From Hydrogenophaga sp. (GTDB lineage: Bacteria > Pseudomonadota > Gammaproteobacteria > Burkholderiales > Burkholderiaceae_C), in NCBI RefSeq assembly GCF_018780385.1, contig NZ_JADMJO010000161.1, positions 1-37,144 on the forward strand: a stretch of DNA of 37,144 nt. The letters run 5' to 3'. Below, piece after piece: positions 31,977 through 37,144 of the stretch (within the stretch, counting starts at the first letter, position 1; each line of letters starts with the position of its first letter). A program made the translations under genes and the position numbers. The notes beneath the pieces were generated by a model. The model did no database searches. It saw only the letters and a program-made list of their open reading frames with translations, and was not told the DNA's origin.

Positions 31977-32035
31977 GACCGGTGTTGTTTGGATAGGTTG
32001 CGCGCTTGGCCGGTTTGAACACACCGCCGAGCAGG

Positions 32036-32480
32036 TCACGAAATCGGGTCAACTCCAACTCCAACTCCAAGGTGCCAGTTGTAGTGGTGATTCCAATGGT
32101 CCGACGCAGCGGTGTGCTCGCTGGAGTTCTGGTAAGCGAAGCCATAGACCCATTCGCTCAGATCCGACTGGATGAAGCGCTCGACCTTGCCGCTGGTTTG
32201 GGACCGCCACGAGCTGGTATTCGGTCACAAATACCCAAATCTTGGCAGGCCTGTGCGAAGTCTCTTAAGCGGAAGGCCGCTCCGTTGTCGATGAGCGGGA
32301 GCTAGATGCGCACACCCAGACTGGCGTAGTAGGCGTGGGCGTTGCACGAGAACTGCACCGCGTTGAGCGCCTTCTGGTCGGGGTGGATGTCGATGAACGC
32401 GATACGGGCAGGGTCATCAATGGTCAAAAAAGCATCTTCCAGCCCGCTTCATCAACGCTATCCTTGCATTTGCCCATCCA
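32036..32480 (-). mobile_element. IS481-family transposase remnant, decayed
   Basis: Read on the minus strand, this stretch gives DDPARIAFIDIHPDQKALNAVQF, AYYASLGVRI, a stop, LIDNGAAFRLRDFAQACQDLGI, then after a frameshift SQTSGKVERFIQSDLSEWVYGFAYQNSSEHTAASDHWNHHYNWH. These are the catalytic D, DNG and E-containing segments of the IS481 rve integrase domain. An in-frame stop before DNG, at least one frameshift and the loss of the N-terminus make it non-functional. The C-terminus contains three AACTCC units (32051-32068) where homologues have a short R-P-H stretch. Gene-free DNA extends on both sides to 31977 and 32534. Confidence 0.8.
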
Positions 32481-32534
32481 CGGAATTGGGGCCCAACGCG
32501 CTGACCAGTCGAGTCGCGTTTGATGCCGGAAGCC

Positions 32535-33782
32535 TCATTCTGACACCTCCGCATCGGCGAGGAGTGGAACCGCTGCGCCACCAACCAGCAAGGACGCCAG
32601 CGCAACTGCATCAAAGCCGCATTCGCGCAGCACCGATTCGGTGTGCTCCCCCAATCGCGGCGCGGGCGCCAGCTTGCTGACGTCGTAACCCACCCAGCGC
32701 GCTGGCGCGCCAAAGGTACGCATCGCTCCTTCGCTCGGGTGCTCGACCTGACGGAAGAAGCCCACCGCCGCCAAGTGTGGGTCATCCAACAGTGATTCGA
32801 CGGTGTTCAGAGGCACCGCCGGCACGTCGATGTCTTCGAACAGCTCCAACCAGTGCGCGGTGCTTTGCACGCATAGCGTCTGGCCCAGAAAGCCGTACAC
32901 CTCGTCAATGTGGCGGGTGCGGCTGGCCAAGTCGGCGAAGCGCGGATCGACCCGCAAATCGTCGCGCTCGATGGCATGCAGAAAACGCTGCCAGTGGCCG
33001 TCGTTGTATACCAGCGCGCAGATGTAGCCGTCGCTGGTTTCGTATGGCCGGCGCCCGGGCGACAACAGCCGCACGTAGCCAGCGTCACCACTGGGCGGCT
33101 CGAAGGTGCGCCCATATAGGTGGTCCGAAAGCACCACGCTGGCCATGGTTTCGAACATCGGCACATCGATGCGGCAGCCGCGTCCGTTGCGCTCGCGCCC
33201 GTACAGCGCCATGGCCACGCTGTGCGCTGCATGCAGGCCGACCATGCGGTCGGCAATCGTCAGCGGCACGTAGCGCGGCTCGCTCGCCCCGCTTTGCTGC
33301 TGTAAGGCGGCGATGCCGACCGCGCCCTGGATCAGGTCGTCATAGGCCGGGCGGCCGGCGTAGGGACCGTCCTCGCCGTAACCGTACACGCCGCACCAGA
33401 TGATGCGTGGATTGATCATCGAGATGCTCTCGTAGTCCAGCCCGAGCCGGGCGATGGAGGCCGGGCGGAGGTTGTGCACGAAGACATCGGCGCCTTCGAT
33501 CAGGCGCCGCATCGCAGCCGCGCCCTCCGGCGATTTGAGGTCAAGCGCCACGCTGCGCTTGTTGCGGTTCAGGTGCAGGAACAGCGGACCCATGCCGGGA
33601 TGGCGTCCGGGGCCGATCCAGCGTGTCGAGTCGCCCTCAGGGGATTCAATCTTGATCACGTCCGCGCCATGGTCGCCAAAGATCTGGGTGGCGTAGGGCC
33701 CCATCAGCACCGCGCTGAGGTCGATCACCCGCACGCCCTCGAGTGGCCCGGCGGGTGCTGCCTGCTTGTGTTGGCTTGTCAT
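32535..33782 (-). CDS. Family III (CaiB/BaiF) CoA transferase
   Basis: The 415-residue protein has the family opening LEGVRVIDLSAVLMGPYATQIFGDHGADVIKIE-type segment, HLNRNKRSVALDL at 70-82, and Asp178 in LTIADRMVGLHAA at the catalytic aspartate position. It exchanges CoA between carboxylates. The ATG at 33782 has AGGAG 8 bp upstream; a longer open frame to 33884 would run into the operator region and was rejected. It is divergent from the IclR / crotonase / PrpD set and probably activates the acid that those enzymes process. It is only distantly similar to the CoA transferase at 10128. Confidence 0.9.
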   Translation of the reverse strand: MTSQHKQAAPAGPLEGVRVIDLSAVLMGPYATQIFGDHGADVIKIESPEGDSTRWIGPGRHPGMGPLFLHLNRNKRSVALDLKSPEGAAAMRRLIEGADVFVHNLRPASIARLGLDYESISMINPRIIWCGVYGYGEDGPYAGRPAYDDLIQGAVGIAALQQQSGASEPRYVPLTIADRMVGLHAAHSVAMALYGRERNGRGCRIDVPMFETMASVVLSDHLYGRTFEPPSGDAGYVRLLSPGRRPYETSDGYICALVYNDGHWQRFLHAIERDDLRVDPRFADLASRTRHIDEVYGFLGQTLCVQSTAHWLELFEDIDVPAVPLNTVESLLDDPHLAAVGFFRQVEHPSEGAMRTFGAPARWVGYDVSKLAPAPRLGEHTESVLRECGFDAVALASLLVGGAAVPLLADAEVSE

Positions 33783-33889
33783 CTGTGTCTCCTCTGATTT
33801 CTCGATGCCAGGCTGCCTCAGCGCCGAGTGCTGAGGAAAAACCGGATTGACGGCCGTCCATCCTAACGATATTCTGATTACCAAACAAA

Positions 33890-33907
33890 TGTTCCCATAT
33901 CAGAACA
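33890..33907. promoter_or_regulatory. Operator-like inverted repeat between the CoA transferase and third IclR gene
   Basis: TGTTCCCATATCAGAACA pairs at 7 of 9 positions and has the same GTTC-N8-GAAC core as the tandem sites at 14111. A wider inverted repeat TTCTGAT (33872-33878) / ATCAGAA (33899-33905) overlaps it. It precedes the IclR SD by a few bases. Confidence 0.5.
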
Positions 33908-33925
33908 CAAGGAGGCTTCGATTCT

Positions 33926-34801
33926 ATGAACATGCCCACGGCCAGCTTGCGCGAATGCACAGGCATCAATACCCGCGCGGAGGCTTCTCCCATGGCCGTG
34001 ACCCGCGTGCTGCGGCTGCTGCGGATACTGGCCGACCGCCCTGCTGGCTTGGCCCTGACCCCGTTGTGCTTGGCGTTGAATGCACCAAAAACCAGCGTAC
34101 TCTCGCTGTTGCGCGGCCTCACGGCGCATGGCTACCTGCAGCGCAGCAATGACCTGTATGAACTGGGCCCCGAGGCGTTCTCACTAGGGGCATCTCTGGT
34201 GTCGGCCCGCTCGCTCGACGTTGTGGCCCTGCCCTTCCTGCGGGAGGCAGTGGCGCGATCCGGCGAGACCGCCCTGATCGCCAGAATCGACCGCACCGCA
34301 GATCGGCTCGTCTACAACCCGATCTTCGAGAGCACCCGGACGATTCGATACGCCGTGCCAGTCGGCACGACACGGCCGCTGTTTGCCTCGTCCGCCGGGC
34401 GCGTGCTGCTCGCGTTCCAGGAAGAGGCATGGCGGCGTGACTACCTGCGCCGGGCCGATCTGCGGGCCATGACCGAGCACTCGGTCACCGACCCGGCGCA
34501 ACTGGCGCGGATCATCGAGGAAGCCCGGGTGAGAGGGGTGGCGGTCACATTCGGAGAAGTGACACCTGACGTTGCCGGCTTTTCGGCCCCGATCTTCGAA
34601 CCTGACGGGCGCGTGAACGCAGCGCTGATCATCGCCGCGCCGATCGAGCGCGGTCGCGCCGTCGCCGATGCGCTGCAGCACCTGGTGATGGAACTCGCCG
34701 CAAGCATCTCGGGGGCACTCGGCTACCGTGCGGGACCGGAATCGCGTGAGGTGGCAACGAATCAAGCCAGACCAATGCCCCAGACCCGCCGCTCGCGGTA
34801 A
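33926..34801 (+). CDS. IclR-family transcriptional regulator (third)
   Basis: The 291-residue protein has an N-terminal helix-turn-helix region (AVTRVLRLLRILADRP; LCLALNAPKTSVLSLLRGLTAHGYL) and an IclR effector domain (GETALIARIDRTADRLVYNPIFES, ASSAGRVLLAFQEE, RGVAVTFGEVTPDVAGFSAPIF). The C-terminal 25 residues are polar and unlike the family. AGGAGG lies 10 bp before the ATG. It is divergent from the CoA transferase and 30 bp upstream of the crotonase gene on its own strand, so it may be the first gene of its own target operon. Confidence 0.88.
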   Translation: MNMPTASLRECTGINTRAEASPMAVTRVLRLLRILADRPAGLALTPLCLALNAPKTSVLSLLRGLTAHGYLQRSNDLYELGPEAFSLGASLVSARSLDVVALPFLREAVARSGETALIARIDRTADRLVYNPIFESTRTIRYAVPVGTTRPLFASSAGRVLLAFQEEAWRRDYLRRADLRAMTEHSVTDPAQLARIIEEARVRGVAVTFGEVTPDVAGFSAPIFEPDGRVNAALIIAAPIERGRAVADALQHLVMELAASISGALGYRAGPESREVATNQARPMPQTRRSR

Positions 34802-34831
34802 CAGGCACAAACTTCAAAAGGAGACACCCCC

Positions 34832-35593
34832 ATGAACAATGAACTGCTTTACGAAGTGAACGACGGCATTGCCGTCATCACCATCAACCGGCCCGAGCGC
34901 CGCAATGCGCTGAATCGCGCCGTGCGCGAAGGCTTTTTTGAGGTCTGGCGCCGCTTCGAAGCTGACGGGCAGGCGCAGGTGGCCATCCTCACCGGCGCCG
35001 GTGACAATTTCTGCGCCGGCATGGACCTGGTGGAAGCCGCAGACACTCAACTGCGCATCCCGCCAGCGGGCTTCATCGCCGTGCTCGGCGACAACATCGA
35101 GGTCACCAAGCCCGTCATCGCTGCCGTGCAGGGCTATGCCTATGCAGGCGGTTGGCTGCTCTCGCAGATGTGCGACCTGTGCGTGGCCGACGAAACCGCC
35201 AAATTCGCCATCACGGAGGCCAAGGTCGGGCGCGGCATGCCGTGGGCCTCGCCGGTCATCCACATGCTGCCGCAGCGCATTCTGATGGAAGTCGCGATGA
35301 CCGGCGACCCGCTGACAGCGCAGCGCGCCTACGAACTCGGCTACATCAACCGCCTGATGCCCAAGGGGCAAGCATTGCAAGGGGCCAAAGAGCTGGCGAC
35401 CCGGCTCATGGCCAATGCGCCACTGACGGTGCGCGCGGCCAAAGAAATGGTGCGCCTGTCCACCGAGATGGGCCGCACCGCCGCGCTGCGCGCCTCCAAC
35501 CGAGCGTTTGATGCCGTCTACCTCAGTGAAGATGCCCTGGAAGGCCCGCAATCTTTCCGGGAAAAGCGCAAACCGGTCTGGAAGGGGCACTGA
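34832..35593 (+). CDS. Enoyl-CoA hydratase/isomerase-family (crotonase-fold) protein
   Basis: The 253-residue crotonase-fold enzyme has oxyanion-hole segments DNFCAGMDL at 58-66 and AYAGGWLL at 103-110, and Glu129 (ITEAKVG) at the Glu164 position of rat hydratase. The Glu144 position is Leu109, in an unusual GGWLLSQMCD stretch where most members have GGGxELAL. One-glutamate crotonases are often isomerases, hydrolases or decarboxylases, so hydratase activity should not be assumed. A good SD (AAGGAG) precedes the ATG. It is followed after 1 bp by the MmgE/PrpD gene, so the two proteins probably act on the same intermediate. Confidence 0.88.
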   Translation: MNNELLYEVNDGIAVITINRPERRNALNRAVREGFFEVWRRFEADGQAQVAILTGAGDNFCAGMDLVEAADTQLRIPPAGFIAVLGDNIEVTKPVIAAVQGYAYAGGWLLSQMCDLCVADETAKFAITEAKVGRGMPWASPVIHMLPQRILMEVAMTGDPLTAQRAYELGYINRLMPKGQALQGAKELATRLMANAPLTVRAAKEMVRLSTEMGRTAALRASNRAFDAVYLSEDALEGPQSFREKRKPVWKGH

Positions 35594-35594
35594 A

Positions 35595-37007
35595 ATGAGC
35601 ATGACCACAACCAGAAAACCCGCACCGTCGTCCGCTATCCAAATCGCTGACATCACGCGGGAACTGGCCGCGCGCTGCGCTGACCTGTGCTACACCGATC
35701 TCCCGGAGGACGTGCGCCTGCGGGTCCGGCAATGCCTGCTCGACTGGATCGGGGTGACGCTGGCTGGCGCGTGCGAGCCACTGGTTCACATGCTGGCCGA
35801 AGAAGCCCGTGAACAGGGTGGGCATGCCCAGGCCACCGTCGTCGGGCACGCCATGACGACCTCCAGCCGGCAGGCGGCATTGATCAATGGCTCGGCCTCG
35901 CACGCACTCGACTATGACGACGTCAACATGGCCTGCACCGGCCACCCCTCGGTGGTCCTGATCCCGGCCTTGCTCGCCCTGGCCGAATCGCGCGGCGCCA
36001 GCGGACGCGACTTCATGACGGCCTTCGCCGCCGGCTACGAAACCATGTGCCAGTTGGGGTTGGTGTGCGGCGACGCACAGTATTCCAACGGCTTCCACAC
36101 CACAGCCACGCTAGGCACGCTCGGTGCGGCCGCCGCCTGCGCACGCTTGCTGCAACTCGATGCCGACGACACCGCGACCGCGCTGGGCATCGCCAGCACC
36201 ACGGCGGCTGGGCTGAAATCGATGTTCGGCACCATGTGCAAACCCTTGCATGCCGGGCGGGCCAGTGCCGACGGCCTGCAGGCGGCCCAGTTGGCCGCGC
36301 GCGGCTTCACCAGCCGTGCCGATGCGATTGAGTGTCCGCAAGGCCTCATCGCCACGCACGGTGGTACCGCGTCGCTGGGAGCTGCGGTGGCCACGCCGAA
36401 CGGCGGCTGGCATCTGCGCCACAACCTGTTCAAGTTCCACGCCGCCTGTTATGGCACACATGCCGCCATTGAGGCCGCGAGCCACTTGCGCCTGCAACAC
36501 GCACTGCGGGTTGATGACGTGTGCCGCGTGACGGTGCGTGCCAGTTCCGCCTGCGAGGGTGTATGCAACATCGCGGAGCCGCGCACCGGGCTGGAGGCCA
36601 AGTTCAGTCTCCGTCACACGGTGGCGATGGCGCTGGCCGGGGTCGACACCGCCGGATTGGACGCGTTCAGTGACGAAGCCGTATACGCGCCCGAGGTGGT
36701 GGCGCTGCGTGATCGGGTGCAGGTTTTGCTCGCACCTCAATGCCCGGACCTCACCCTCAGCGAGGTGGTGATCGAGACTCAGAGCGGCACAGTGCTGCGC
36801 CAACGCTACGACAGTGGGCGCCCAGCCAGCGACCTGCTGGAGCAGCAGCAGCGCCTGGAGGAAAAGTTTCGCCGGCTGGTCAAGTCTGTGCTCATACCTG
36901 ACGAGTGCGACGAGCTGATAGACCTGGTGGCACGGCTCGACGAACTGACCGACCTCTCGCCGCTGGCAGGCATGCTGGCTCGCCAAGCGTGCTCTGATCG
37001 GCCCTAA
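35595..37007 (+). CDS. MmgE/PrpD-family protein (2-methylcitrate dehydratase / cis-aconitate decarboxylase fold)
   Basis: The 470-residue protein shows the MmgE/PrpD pattern: LRVRQCLLDWIGVTLAG near residue 45, ALINGSASHALDYDDVNMACTGHPSVVLIPALLALAE near 95-130, AFAAGYE, KSMFGTMCKPLHAGRASADGLQAAQLAARGFT near 205-235, and FKFHAACYGTHAAIEAA. Conserved His, Asp and Lys residues of the family pocket (HALDYDD, GHPS, KPLHAG) are present. Known activities include dehydration of 2-methylcitrate and decarboxylation of cis-aconitate; many members in catabolic islands are of unknown function. The ATG at 35595 directly follows the crotonase stop. The C-terminal tail DLSPLAGMLARQACSDRP appears complete. A di- or tricarboxylic acid substrate is likely. 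Confidence 0.88.
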   Translation: MSMTTTRKPAPSSAIQIADITRELAARCADLCYTDLPEDVRLRVRQCLLDWIGVTLAGACEPLVHMLAEEAREQGGHAQATVVGHAMTTSSRQAALINGSASHALDYDDVNMACTGHPSVVLIPALLALAESRGASGRDFMTAFAAGYETMCQLGLVCGDAQYSNGFHTTATLGTLGAAAACARLLQLDADDTATALGIASTTAAGLKSMFGTMCKPLHAGRASADGLQAAQLAARGFTSRADAIECPQGLIATHGGTASLGAAVATPNGGWHLRHNLFKFHAACYGTHAAIEAASHLRLQHALRVDDVCRVTVRASSACEGVCNIAEPRTGLEAKFSLRHTVAMALAGVDTAGLDAFSDEAVYAPEVVALRDRVQVLLAPQCPDLTLSEVVIETQSGTVLRQRYDSGRPASDLLEQQQRLEEKFRRLVKSVLIPDECDELIDLVARLDELTDLSPLAGMLARQACSDRP

Positions 37008-37023
37008 CAGGCTGTTGAAATTC

Positions 37024-37131
37024 CCCGCGTAAACACTGTTGGCTCAGTTGCGCGGTGCTGATACCTTATGGACATTTGAGGCGAAGCAAGTAGTCGTCCC
37101 TGAAGAATCCCCGGAGCCCGCATAAACACTG
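37024..37131. repeat. Spaced direct repeats after the last gene, possible mobile-element edge
   Basis: CCCGCGTAAACACTG (37024-37038) recurs as CCCGCATAAACACTG (37117-37131), 14 of 15 identical and 93 bp apart. Subterminal repeats of this sort occur at ends of IS21-like elements. The preceding CAGGCTGTTGAAA at 37008 also resembles starts of several IS families. No transposase frame is visible before the window ends, so this is tentative. Confidence 0.35.
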
Positions 37132-37144
37132 GACTTTCGGGTGA

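Noticed and set aside
32051..32068. Three AACTCC units as a regulatory microsatellite
   Set aside because: They lie inside a decayed IS481 transposase and not next to a promoter; slippage in dead DNA is enough.
1..37144. CRISPR arrays, tRNA or rRNA genes, phage structural genes
   Set aside because: No regularly spaced repeats, cloverleaf sequences, rRNA cores or phage proteins were recognised on either strand.

Overview
The window looks like a chromosomal or island segment from a Burkholderiales beta-proteobacterium, most likely a Comamonadaceae-like soil or water degrader. This rests on high G+C codon use, two orphan tripartite-tricarboxylate (Bug) receptors, two complete branched-chain-amino-acid-type (LIV) ABC transporters, and the dense mix of IclR regulators, family III CoA transferases, short-chain dehydrogenases and Rieske oxygenases. 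No tRNA, rRNA or CRISPR array is visible. Nearly every gene belongs to uptake or catabolism of organic acids or aromatic acids through CoA thioesters.

Region 1 (3-14060). After the broken 3' end of a phenylacetate-CoA-ligase-like gene (+), a long minus-strand block reads from 14060 down to 891. It begins with five genes joined by 4-bp start/stop overlaps: a crotonase-fold enzyme, the large subunit of a coenzyme B12-dependent acyl-CoA mutase, its separate B12-binding subunit, a CaiB-type CoA transferase, and a MeaB-type GTPase chaperone. After 170 bp follow a LIV periplasmic receptor, a 2-oxoglutarate/Fe(II) oxygenase, an aldehyde dehydrogenase, a short-chain dehydrogenase and LivGFHM. I read this as import, oxygenation and oxidation to a carboxylate, CoA transfer, and carbon-skeleton rearrangement, possibly followed by decarboxylation. 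The mutase keeps the residues for a carboxylated acyl-CoA but has lost several residues I recall as invariant in the family. It is the best candidate here for something undescribed.

Region 2 (14060-17490). The divergent promoter/regulator region is duplicated about 2.5 kb apart. Copy A has the intact crotonase gene but an IclR gene cut off by an IS1380-type transposase remnant. Copy B has the intact IclR gene but a deleted crotonase gene. A Bug receptor gene lies between them. Both copies keep a tandem operator-like motif (GTTC-N8-GAAC, twice, 20 bp apart).

Region 3 (17793-31976). A plus-strand block carries a TRAP-type receptor, a short-chain dehydrogenase, an aldehyde dehydrogenase, a VanA-like Rieske O-demethylase, and a second LIV transporter (receptor, H, M, G, F). 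A minus-strand IclR gene follows. Divergent from it is a second block: a phthalate-dioxygenase-type Rieske oxygenase, a Bug receptor, a short-chain dehydrogenase, and a phthalate-dioxygenase-reductase-type flavo-iron-sulfur protein that may serve both oxygenases. The same inverted repeat (YTCCA/TGGAC arms, 5-nt spacer) lies upstream of both blocks, which suggests one regulon.

Region 4 (31977-37144). A decayed IS481-type transposase is followed by a CaiB-type CoA transferase (-). Divergent from it runs an IclR / crotonase / MmgE-PrpD operon (+). The last 130 bp hold spaced direct repeats that may be the edge of another mobile element. All functions are read from sequence motifs and remembered families; no database search was possible.
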